DNA from: Curtobacterium sp. MCBD17_032
GTDB lineage: Bacteria; Actinomycetota; Actinomycetes; Actinomycetales; Microbacteriaceae
Direction of reading: 5' to 3'
Assembly: GCF_003234855.1 (NCBI RefSeq)
Contig: NZ_QKTO01000011.1
Location: forward strand, 1 to 64,000
Length of the DNA: 64,000 nt
Of the stretch, positions 1 to 6,908 are shown in pieces (position 1 is the stretch's first letter; each line of letters begins with the position of its first letter). The notes under the pieces were generated by a model, which did no database searches, had not been told where the DNA came from, and saw nothing but the letters and a program-made list of their open reading frames with translations. A program made the translations under genes and the position numbers.

Positions 1-66
1 CCACCGGACCTCCCGCCGCCGTCCCCTCCCCCGCGTACAGCGCAGTACCTCCCAGAAAGCACCCGC

Positions 67-1038
67 ATGTCATCGACCACTGTGAAGGCCCCGTCGCGGT
101 CCTCCTCGTTCACGAAGTTCCTCGCGAACAACGGCGCCCTCGTCGGCCTCGTCGTGCTCTGCATCGCGCTCTTCATCGCGACGCCCGACTTCCTCACCGG
201 CCGGAACCTCCTCAACATCGGCATCCAGGTGTCGACCGTGGCGGTGCTCGCGTTCGGCGTGACGTTCGTCATCGTCGCCGGCGGCATCGACCTGTCCGTC
301 GGGTCGGTCGCCGCCCTGTCCGCCATGGTCTCCGGCTGGTTCTTCGCCACCGCGGGGCTGCCGGGGTGGCTCGCCCTCGTCGGCGGGCTCGTCGCGGGAC
401 TCGCCACCGGCGTCGTGAACGGCCTCGCGAGCGCCTACGGCAAGCTGCCGTCGTTCATCGCGACCCTCGCCATGCTCAGCGTCGCCCGCGGTCTGACCCT
501 CGTGCTCTCCGACGGCAAGCCGGTCCCCACCTCCCCGCAGGTGTCGTTCCTCGGCAGTGACATCGGCCCGGTCCCGGTGCCGATCATCGTCCTGGTGCTC
601 GCCGCCCTCGTCGCCTCGTTCATCCTCAACCGCACCGTCATCGGCCGCAGCATGTACGCCGTCGGCGGCAACGCCGAGGCCGCACGCCTGTCCGGCCTGC
701 CGGTCAAGCGCATCGTCGTCGTCGTCTTCGCCCTGTCCGGCCTGTTCGCCGCACTCGCCGGCCTCCTGCTCGCCGGCCGCCTCGACTCCGCGCAGCCGCA
801 GGCCGCCAGCGGGTACGAACTCGACGCGATCGCCTCGGTCGTCATCGGTGGCGCCTCGCTCGCCGGTGGTGTCGGTCGGATCTCCGGCACGTTCATCGGT
901 GCACTCGTCCTCGTCGTCATCCGCAACGGCCTGAACCTGCTCAACGTCAGCTCGTTCTGGCAGCAGGTCGTCATCGGCCTGGTCATCGCGATCGCCGTCG
1001 GCTTCGACGTCCTGCGCCGCAAGACGCGCAGCAGCTGA
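67..1038 (+). CDS. rbsC: Ribose ABC transporter permease RbsC
   Basis: Inner-membrane permease of a ribose-type ABC importer, 323 residues, the usual family length. After a short polar N-terminus there are eight to ten hydrophobic segments, and the BPD_transp_2-family hallmark VAGGIDLSVGSV lies near residues 70-81. The C-terminal half has the conserved stretch AIASVVIGGASLAGGVGRI. It is followed 51 bp later by the binding protein and then by ribokinase and ribose pyranase genes, so ribose is the most likely substrate. The ATPase gene (rbsA) is not in the window and is expected just upstream. The ATG start has only a weak ribosome binding site, which fits translation from within a longer operon transcript. 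Confidence 0.93.
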   Translation: MSSTTVKAPSRSSSFTKFLANNGALVGLVVLCIALFIATPDFLTGRNLLNIGIQVSTVAVLAFGVTFVIVAGGIDLSVGSVAALSAMVSGWFFATAGLPGWLALVGGLVAGLATGVVNGLASAYGKLPSFIATLAMLSVARGLTLVLSDGKPVPTSPQVSFLGSDIGPVPVPIIVLVLAALVASFILNRTVIGRSMYAVGGNAEAARLSGLPVKRIVVVVFALSGLFAALAGLLLAGRLDSAQPQAASGYELDAIASVVIGGASLAGGVGRISGTFIGALVLVVIRNGLNLLNVSSFWQQVVIGLVIAIAVGFDVLRRKTRSS

Positions 1039-1089
1039 CCTCCCACTCCTTCCACCCTCCCCCACACCACCAGCACAAAGGAACCAACG

Positions 1090-2043
1090 ATGAAGTTCTC
1101 CTCCTTCCAGAAGGTCGCCACCGTCGGCGTCGTCGCCGGCCTGGTCGTCCTCGGTACCGCCGGGTGCAACCGCACGAGCACCAGCGGCGCGGCCGGCGGC
1201 GGCAGCGACACCAAGGTGACGCTCGCCCTCTCCACGCTCAACAACCCGTTCTTCGTCGAGGTCCGCGACGGCGCGAAGGCCGAAGCGAAGAAGCAGGGCG
1301 TCACACTCGACGTCGTCGACGCCCAGAACGACTCCGCCCAGCAGGCGAACCAGCTGCAGACCGCCTCGAGCGGCAGCACCGACGCCGTCATCGTCAACCC
1401 GGTCGACTCCGACGCCGCCGGCCCGAGCGTGACCGCGCTCAACAAGGCCGACATCCCCGTCATCGCCGTGGACCGCACCGTCAACGGCGCCGACGTCGAC
1501 TCCTTCATCGCGAGCGACAACGTCGCCGGGGGCAAGCAGGCCGCCGACGACCTGGCGAAGGCCATCGGCGAGAAGGGCGAGATCCTCGTCCTGCAGGGCC
1601 AGGCCGGTACCTCCGCCAGCCGTGACCGCGGCAAGGGCTTCGCCGAGGGCATCAAGGCGTACCCGGACATCACGGTCGTCGGCAAGCAGACCGCGAACTT
1701 CGACCGCGCCACCGCGCTCGACGTCACGACCAACCTGCTGCAGGCACACCCCGACATCGTCGGCGTCTTCGCCGAGAACGACGAGATGGCCCTCGGCGCG
1801 ATCAAGGCGCTCGGCGCGAAGGCCGGCAAGGACGTCAAGGTCGCCGGGTTCGACGGCGAGGCCGACGGTCTCAGCGCCATCGAGGACGGAACGCTCAGCA
1901 GCACCGTCGCGCAGCAGCCGGCGAAGCTCGGCGCCCTCGCGGTCGACCAGGCGATCAAGGCCGCCTCGGGCAAGGCGAAGAAGACCGTCCAGGTGCCGGT
2001 CGTGTCGGTGACCAAGAGCAACGTCGGAGACTTCACCAAGTGA
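1090..2043 (+). CDS. rbsB: Ribose-binding lipoprotein RbsB
   Basis: Substrate-binding component of the ribose ABC importer, 317 residues. The N-terminus is a lipoprotein signal peptide: basic MKFSSFQK, a hydrophobic core, then lipobox LGTAGC with Cys26 as the expected lipidated residue; a Gly/Ser linker follows. The body is a periplasmic-binding-protein type 1 fold of the RbsB class, with LSTLNNPFFVEVRDGAKAEA at the first strand and VAGFDGEADGLSAIEDG near the C-terminus. The start is supported by an AAAGGA ribosome binding site eight bases upstream. It sits between the permease and ribokinase genes, and its stop codon overlaps the ribokinase start. Confidence 0.94.
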   Translation: MKFSSFQKVATVGVVAGLVVLGTAGCNRTSTSGAAGGGSDTKVTLALSTLNNPFFVEVRDGAKAEAKKQGVTLDVVDAQNDSAQQANQLQTASSGSTDAVIVNPVDSDAAGPSVTALNKADIPVIAVDRTVNGADVDSFIASDNVAGGKQAADDLAKAIGEKGEILVLQGQAGTSASRDRGKGFAEGIKAYPDITVVGKQTANFDRATALDVTTNLLQAHPDIVGVFAENDEMALGAIKALGAKAGKDVKVAGFDGEADGLSAIEDGTLSSTVAQQPAKLGALAVDQAIKAASGKAKKTVQVPVVSVTKSNVGDFTK

Positions 2044-3008
2044 GCCGCTCCACCGGAACCGTGGTCGTCGTGGGTTCGCTCAACGTCGACCAGGTCGTGA
2101 CCGTCGAGCGGCACCCGTCGCCCGGCGAGACCCTCGTCGCGACCTCCATGTCCCTGCTGCCCGGCGGCAAGGGCGCCAACCAGGCCGTCGCCGCCGCCCG
2201 TCGCGGCGCTCACACCGCGATGGTGGGGAGCGTCGGACGGGACGGCTCGGCGCAGGTCGCCACGAGCCTCCTGGCCGACAGCGGGGTCGACGTCACGCAC
2301 GTCCGTGCGGTCGACGCCCCCACCGGGCTCGCGACCGTCACCGTCGACCGGAGCGGCGAGAACACGATCGTCGTCGTCCCGGGCGCCAACCGTGCCACCG
2401 ACCGGGAGGCCCTCCTCACCGCCGCCCCGGTCGTCGCGTCGGCCGCGGTGGTCGTCCTGCAGGGCGAGATCCCGGCGGACGGCATCGCCGCCGCCGCGGA
2501 ACTCGCGACCGGACGGGTGCTCCTCAACCTGGCGCCCGTCGTGCCGGTCGACCGGGAGGTCGTGCTCGCGGCCGACCCGCTCGTGGTGAACGAGCACGAG
2601 GCGGCACTCGTCCTCGCGCAGCTCGACCCCGGTGCGGACGTGCCGGCGGACGAACCCGCACTGGTCGCCGCGCTGCGGGCACTCGGTGTGCGGAGTGTCG
2701 TCGTGACGCTCGGCGCGCGGGGTGCACTCGTGGCGGACGGGGACGACCTCGTCGCGGTCCCGTCCCCGCGGGTGACCGCGGTCGACTCGTCGGGTGCGGG
2801 CGACGCGTTCGTCGGTGCCCTCGCTGCCGGGCTCGCGGGCGGGGACTCCCTGCTCGACGCCGCGCGGCAGGCCGTCCGGGTCGGGGCGTTCGCCGTCCAG
2901 GGGGCCGGGACGCAGCCGTCCTACCCGACGCTGGACGACGTGCTGCCCTCGGTCGACCTGCCTGAGGGGTCGGCTGCTCCGGCTGCTCCGGCCGGGGGTG
3001 CGTCGTGA
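2040..3008 (+). CDS. rbsK: Ribokinase
   Basis: Cytosolic PfkB-family kinase that phosphorylates D-ribose to ribose 5-phosphate, 322 residues. The N-terminal sugar-binding signature GGKGANQAVAAARRGA is near residues 41-56. The C-terminal signature DSSGAGDAFVGALA contains the anion-hole glycines and the expected catalytic Asp near residue 255. The GTG start overlaps the rbsB stop by four bases (GTGA), so translation is probably coupled. The last 20 residues are Pro/Ala-rich and look like an unstructured tail. It works with the adjacent pyranase (rbsD), which supplies the furanose form. Confidence 0.94.
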   Translation: MSRSTGTVVVVGSLNVDQVVTVERHPSPGETLVATSMSLLPGGKGANQAVAAARRGAHTAMVGSVGRDGSAQVATSLLADSGVDVTHVRAVDAPTGLATVTVDRSGENTIVVVPGANRATDREALLTAAPVVASAAVVVLQGEIPADGIAAAAELATGRVLLNLAPVVPVDREVVLAADPLVVNEHEAALVLAQLDPGADVPADEPALVAALRALGVRSVVVTLGARGALVADGDDLVAVPSPRVTAVDSSGAGDAFVGALAAGLAGGDSLLDAARQAVRVGAFAVQGAGTQPSYPTLDDVLPSVDLPEGSAAPAAPAGGAS

Positions 3009-3388
3009 AGAAGGGCGGCATCCTCAACGCCGAGCTGAACGCCGGTCTCAGTCGGCTCGGCCACGGTGACCTGGTCGTCGTCGCGGACTGCGGCCTGCCG
3101 ATCCCGCCCGGCGTGCCGGTCGTCGACCTCGCGCTCGTGCACGGGGTGCCCCGGTTCGTGGACGTCCTCGACGCCCTGCTCGGGGACGCCGTCTTCCAGG
3201 AGTGCATCGCCGCGACCGAGGCCGCCGGGACCGAGGCCGACGGGTGGCTCGCCGACCGGTTCCCGGAGCGGCGTGCGGTGTCGCACGAGGAGCTCAAGAC
3301 GCTGTCGGCCGGCGCCCGCCTGTTCGTCCGGACCGGCGAAGCCACGGCGTTCGCGAACGCCGTGCTCGTCTGCGGCGTCCCGTTCTGA
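3005..3388 (+). CDS. rbsD: D-ribose pyranase RbsD
   Basis: Mutarotase that converts beta-D-ribopyranose to beta-D-ribofuranose, the form used by ribokinase; cytosolic and normally a multimeric ring. The protein is 127 residues, a typical length. The N-terminus MKKGGILNAELNAGLSRLGH matches the family closely, with His20 in the position of the catalytic histidine, followed by GDLVVVADCGLPIP. The GTG start overlaps the rbsK stop (GTGA). It is the last gene of the operon, with a hairpin terminator six bases after the stop. Confidence 0.94.
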   Translation: MKKGGILNAELNAGLSRLGHGDLVVVADCGLPIPPGVPVVDLALVHGVPRFVDVLDALLGDAVFQECIAATEAAGTEADGWLADRFPERRAVSHEELKTLSAGARLFVRTGEATAFANAVLVCGVPF

Positions 3389-3393
3389 CCGGG

Positions 3394-3424
3394 GTCCCGG
3401 CCGGGTCATCCCCTCGGCCGGGAC
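3394..3424 (+). terminator. Terminator of the ribose operon
   Basis: Perfect 10-bp inverted repeat (GTCCCGGCCG at 3394-3403, CGGCCGGGAC at 3415-3424) with an 11-base loop, starting six bases after the rbsD stop. It has no T-run, as is common for terminator hairpins in high-GC actinomycetes. Confidence 0.65.
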
Positions 3425-3588
3425 CACCACCGCTTCCGCGCTGTCCCTAGGGGCTTCGCGAGGGCCATGCGGCGACGGCGCGTGTCTGCCTGCCGGATGG
3501 TGACCGCCACGCCGATCGCGAGGGGCACCGCCCAGGTCGCACCGAAGGGGGCACCGATGCGGCGCCGCTTCCTCGACTCCGGCGCCGA

Positions 3589-4143
3589 CTACTCCCCCGC
3601 TGCTTCGGTGCCGCGAGCGCCGTGCTCGTCGCGGGCGGCGCGCTGTTCGCCGTGGGCACGGCGGGTGGGAAGGTCGCGCCGGTAGAACACGAGTGACCCA
3701 CGGCGGTCGACCTCCGCCAGGCCGTTCGACTCGAGGACACGCTGCGACGCGGTGTTCGTCACGTCCGTGTCCGCCACCGCGACCCGCGCGCCGCAGACGG
3801 CCGCACGGTCGAGAGCCAGTCCCACTGCCTCCGTCGCCAGACCGGCGCCCCGAGCCGACGGGACCAGGCCGTACCCGAACTCGACCGTCCCCGTCGCATC
3901 CGGTGGGCCGAAGAAGCCGAACCCGCCGACGGCGAGACCGTCCGACGTACGCCGGACGAGGTACATCGTGAAGTCGGGGTCCACCTCGGACGCGGTCGCC
4001 AACGACCGCAGCGGGTCGAGCTCATCCACGAAGGGGTACTCGGCGTGCCAGTCATCACCAGGACGCTCGTCACGCGCGACGACACGAGCTGCGAGTTCCG
4101 GCGTGATGGGTTCGAGCGTCGTCAGCGCTCCGTGGAGGATCAC
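3589..4143 (-). CDS. GNAT-family N-acetyltransferase (RimJ/RimL-like)
   Basis: Acetyl-CoA-dependent acetyltransferase of 184 residues with an unknown acceptor. Motifs of the RimJ/RimL-type GNAT group are visible: FGYGLVPSARGAGLATEAV contains the acetyl-CoA pyrophosphate-binding R-G-x-G-x-A loop, and VTNTASQRVLESNGLAEV is the C-terminal motif that precedes the last strand. I place the start at GTG 4143 because GAGGG lies just upstream and the protein then begins with the family-typical 'ILHGALTTLEPITPELA'; a longer in-frame extension to 4284 has no family character. The last 20 residues are polar and may be non-structural. It lies alone between the ribose operon and the MOSC gene. Confidence 0.85.
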   Translation of the reverse strand: MILHGALTTLEPITPELAARVVARDERPGDDWHAEYPFVDELDPLRSLATASEVDPDFTMYLVRRTSDGLAVGGFGFFGPPDATGTVEFGYGLVPSARGAGLATEAVGLALDRAAVCGARVAVADTDVTNTASQRVLESNGLAEVDRRGSLVFYRRDLPTRRAHGEQRAARDEHGARGTEAAGE

Positions 4144-4237
4144 GTGTCGACCCTCGCAGGGCCGATGATGCAGTCCTCGGTGGGGCGATCGCAAGGACAC
4201 GGACCAGCGACGTGACGCCGGTCCCTGCGGGCCGCGG

Positions 4238-4798
4238 TCACACCGGGCCGAGCGGCTGGTGGTTGCCCGCCGGGTTCTCCACACGGATGCGATCGCCGGC
4301 CCGGACCGTTCCGCCCGAGACGACGACTGCCATGACGCCGCCTCTGCGTCGCACCGAGCCGTCCTCGGCGCGACCCAGCACCTCGCGGAGGAGACCGGGC
4401 TCGAAGTCGTTGATCTGCTGGCACGGGTTCCGCAACCCGGTCACGCGGACGCAGGCGTCGGCTCCGAGGTGGAGCAGTGCACCGGTCGACAGTCCGAGGA
4501 GGTCGATCCCCCGCGTCGTGATGTTCTCGCCCATCTCGCCCGGCGCGACCGCGAAGCCGACCTCAGCCACCTCGTCGAAGAGCTCGGAGTGGATCAGGTG
4601 CACTTGGCGCAGGTTCGGCTGCGATGGGTCCCGAGCCACACGCGATCGGTGCTGCACCGTGCGTCCCGCATGTGCGTCACCCTCGACGCCCAGGCCCTCG
4701 ACGAGCGTCACCTCGTCCACGACGGGTTTGCTGAAGTCGTGGCTGCTGTCCCTGCCCACCGCGACCACCCGTGCTCGGTCTCCGCGTTCCCCCGTCAT
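4238..4798 (-). CDS. MOSC-domain protein, copy 1
   Basis: Protein of 186 residues with a MOSC domain (molybdenum-cofactor sulfurase C-terminal fold). The family is linked to molybdenum cofactor or sulfur transfer; no specific substrate can be read from the sequence. The conserved cysteine is in VTGLRNPCQQI, and GLGVEGDAHAG and GEMGENITTRGIDL are further family blocks. The ATG at 4798 is chosen because a paralogue at 38001-38561 starts at exactly the same residue and has the same length. By hand alignment the two are gap-free and about three quarters identical. It lies about 85 bp downstream (in transcription order) of an isochorismatase-like fragment. Confidence 0.88.
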   Translation of the reverse strand: MTGERGDRARVVAVGRDSSHDFSKPVVDEVTLVEGLGVEGDAHAGRTVQHRSRVARDPSQPNLRQVHLIHSELFDEVAEVGFAVAPGEMGENITTRGIDLLGLSTGALLHLGADACVRVTGLRNPCQQINDFEPGLLREVLGRAEDGSVRRRGGVMAVVVSGGTVRAGDRIRVENPAGNHQPLGPV

Positions 4799-4882
4799 GT
4801 GGTGATCCTGCCCCAGGCGAGCGAGCGACGGCAACACCGCGACCCGGGTGACGCGGAGGCCGGCCCCGCGATGGATGGTCGC

Positions 4883-5116
4883 CTACCGCGCGGACGAGAG
4901 GGCGACGGCGTCGTGCGACACGGCGGCCAACTGTCGGCCGGGGTAGCGCGGTCCGGCGAAGTACATGTTCGTGTGGGCCACGATCTGCGCGCCGGTGATG
5001 ACCACCCCGTCGTGTTCGGCGTCCGTTGTCATGTGGGCGTCTGCGACCAGCGTGACGTCGTACCTCCCGCCGTGGCGGAAGTGCCACCCGGACGCGGCCG
5101 AGCTCGCACCCGTCAC
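4883..5116 (-). pseudogene. C-terminal remnant of an isochorismatase-family cysteine hydrolase
   Basis: The 77 codons match only the C-terminal third of an isochorismatase-type (cysteine hydrolase) protein: [10 protein letters not shown], the conserved strand after the nucleophile helix, then [15 protein letters not shown], the family's closing helix. The N-terminal two thirds, with the catalytic Asp, Lys and Cys, are absent, and no continuation is found in any frame upstream of about 5110, where a terminator hairpin begins 30 bp away. I read it as a decayed gene left at the edge of the accessory island. Whether the island's arrival truncated it is unclear, because the hairpin lies between the two. 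Confidence 0.6.
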
Positions 5117-5146
5117 CGAACGAAAATCGCGTCAGGAGAACGAAGA

Positions 5147-5177
5147 AGCCCCGACGGAACTTGGTTCCGTCGGGGCT
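5147..5177 (-). terminator. Hairpin terminator next to the island edge
   Basis: Perfect 14-bp inverted repeat (AGCCCCGACGGAAC / GTTCCGTCGGGGCT) with a 3-base loop. Read on the minus strand it lies just downstream of the tRNA-like repeat at 5184-5222. It could be the original terminator of the tRNA-Pro gene from before the island inserted. Confidence 0.6.
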
Positions 5178-5183
5178 GTTCGG

Positions 5184-5222
5184 TCCGGTGGGCTGTCTTA
5201 AGAACCTCCGGATCCTTGAGCC
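5184..5222 (-). repeat. Degenerate copy of the tRNA-Pro 3' half (possible attachment site)
   Basis: Bases 5184-5195 (TCCGGTGGGCTG) match 14008-14020 (TCCGGTCGGGCTG) except for one missing base. Six bases further on, 5202-5222 match 14030-14050 at 16 of 21 positions; the spacing is nine bases at the tRNA. The second block corresponds to the anticodon-arm to T-arm part of tRNA-Pro, and the first to its 3' acceptor strand plus a few bases beyond. The copy is in the same orientation as the intact tRNA, as expected for the distal attachment site of a tRNA-targeted element. The alignment was made by eye and the copy is clearly decayed. Confidence 0.45.
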
Positions 5223-5690
5223 AGCGCGCATGACAGCGGCTAGTTCGGAGTCCTTATCCCCTGAGCGGGTCGGACCTATCCTCTGGATTGTGCCGCGCAA
5301 CCCGCGATCGGGTGCTGACCAGGCATTCGTTATCGAGAGCTCCTTCAATCTCTCGCAGCAGCGGCAAGGACCGCCGCCACCGAAGTATCCGAGCCGGCGA
5401 AGGTGGGCACTCGGCTCGCCAAAGGATCCCGTCGGTTCGCGTCGTCGTCGGTGCTCCACGCTCTCTCGATCCCAGTCAGACCTTCCTGGACGCACCGATC
5501 GACGCACAGCGCGCCGTGCTCGCTGCTCTCCGCCTCGAACTGCTGTTCGCCCGGTCCCGGGATCCAACTGAGGCTCGGAACGGCTTCGGATCACTCGATT
5601 TGACTGTGACACCACGACGGGGGCGATCGATCGACGATGTAGTCGCCTATCGTGAGAATGACTCGGACGTTCCGAGTTAGAGAGGCCGGT
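5223..5690. other. Intergenic stretch with a short palindrome before the DUF3800 gene
   Basis: I see no convincing gene here; frames on both strands lack family motifs and codon bias. The only structured site noticed is the palindrome ACTCGGA-CGT-TCCGAGT at 5661-5677, 14 bp before the DUF3800 start and overlapping where a promoter or operator would lie. The rest may be decayed island DNA. Confidence 0.4.
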
Positions 5691-6521
5691 ATGCACTTCG
5701 CGTTCGTGGATGATTCGAAGCAGAAGGGCCTGCGCTCCGGAATGGGCGATCTGCTCAGTCTCGGCGCCGTGCTCTTCGCCGAGGAGCAACTGCGACCCTT
5801 CTCCGAGGCCATGCACGCGATGCGTGACGAACTCGGAATCCCTCGGGATGTAGAACTCAAGTGGGCCATGCCCCATGGCAGAGACAAGAACTACTTCCGT
5901 CAGCGCGGCGAAACGGTCTCCAAGATAAGGTCCGTAGCCGGATGCTCAAACTCGCGGCGCAGTATGAGGCGCACGCCGTAGTCGTCGTGCTCGACTTGGG
6001 CCGGATGTACGTGTCGGAAGACAAGGCCAAGGAGATGGTTCTCAAGTACCTCTACGAGCGGATTCCAGTCGCTCGCCCGCAAGCATCTCGGAGTAGTCGT
6101 GTTCGACAAGCCGGGCGGCGACCACCAAGACGAAGACGCATGGATCGGTGGGACGCTTGAACTGAGTTCCTATGGCACCGAGTTCATTAAGCCGGACGAG
6201 ATTGTGCTGCCAATCCTGACCGCGCCGTCCCACCACCATGAGCACCTGCAACTCGCGGACCTCGTGACGGGAAGCGTCACCGCGGCGGTCGCGGGCAACA
6301 AGTACGGCATGGCTCTCGCCCCGGAGTTGAAGAAGATCATGCACCGGAACGCTTACGGCTATATCGGGGGCGCGGGCCTAAAGCTCTTCCCGGACGACTT
6401 GACCAATTTGCACCACCACGTCTTCGGTGAGGACACGTTCGCGAAGGTCGCGATGAACTCCGGACAGGGTATTCCCTCGCAACGCTACGCGTACTTCGAG
6501 GACGACGGACTGACATCGTAG
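5691..6521 (+). pseudogene. DUF3800-family protein gene with two frameshifts
   Basis: Read across three segments this encodes one DUF3800 protein of about 275 residues. That family has an RNase-H-like fold and is often found in defence or mobile regions; its activity is unproven. The N-terminal segment starts at ATG 5691 after a GAGAGG ribosome binding site and has FAFVDDSKQ (family acidic motif) and VELKWAMPHGRDKNYFRQRG. The middle segment MLKLAAQYEAHAVVVVLDLG is one frame off from about 5921 (one base seems missing). From about 6060 the original frame returns (one G too many), giving HLGVVVFDKPGGDHQDEDAW and the C-terminal HEHLQLADLVTG block. The two shifts cancel, so either the gene is recently damaged or the sequence contains two errors. 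Confidence 0.7.
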
Positions 6522-6908
6522 ACGTCCCGCTGCCTCGCGGACCGATGGCCGAACCACCGGGTCGTCTGTGATGCTCTTTCAGCCCAGGACTGGCGTGGAC
6601 GCGTCGCTCCCCGTGAAGCTGGCTTGCCCCGGCGCGAAGGTGGCTTTCCAGCGCATCGTCCGCTCGGGTCAGGTGCCGTCCTTTCAATGTGGCGCGGCGC
6701 TGGGCTGGCGAGTGCGGCGGTGAGCGGACGGGCGCTTCCGGCGCGCACATCGCTGAGGACGCCCGCTGTAGCGTAACGGCGACACGGCGACGTTCTCCGT
6801 TGTCGCGTGGTCCACTCAATGGGCATCGTCAGCAACTGCGGTGGTGGCAGGAGTGGCGCCTCAGCAACCTGCCCCGCCTTAACGCGAACGGACCGTAGGC
6901 TTTCGACC
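6522..6908 (+). other. 387-bp gene-free stretch before the reverse transcriptase (candidate non-coding RNA)
   Basis: No frame here looks like a protein. It contains several short complementary pairs, for example GGCAGG/CCTGCC around 6846-6873 and GCGACA/TGTCGC around 6780-6805, and a near-repeat TCAGCAACTGC / TCAGCAACCTGC at about 6828-6873. In GC-rich DNA such pairs are expected by chance. The reason to flag it is position: several defence reverse transcriptases (retrons, DRT2, DRT9) use a structured RNA encoded just upstream. It also presumably holds the RT promoter. Confidence 0.3.

Noticed and set aside
3425-3660. Short hydrophobic frames on both strands between rbsD and the acetyltransferase gene
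   Set aside because: They lack start codons with ribosome binding sites and overlap the acetyltransferase 3' end; at most these are remnants.
4238-5233. A 324-codon plus-strand frame over the MOSC gene
   Set aside because: It is antisense to the MOSC protein, which has a closely similar paralogue in the window.
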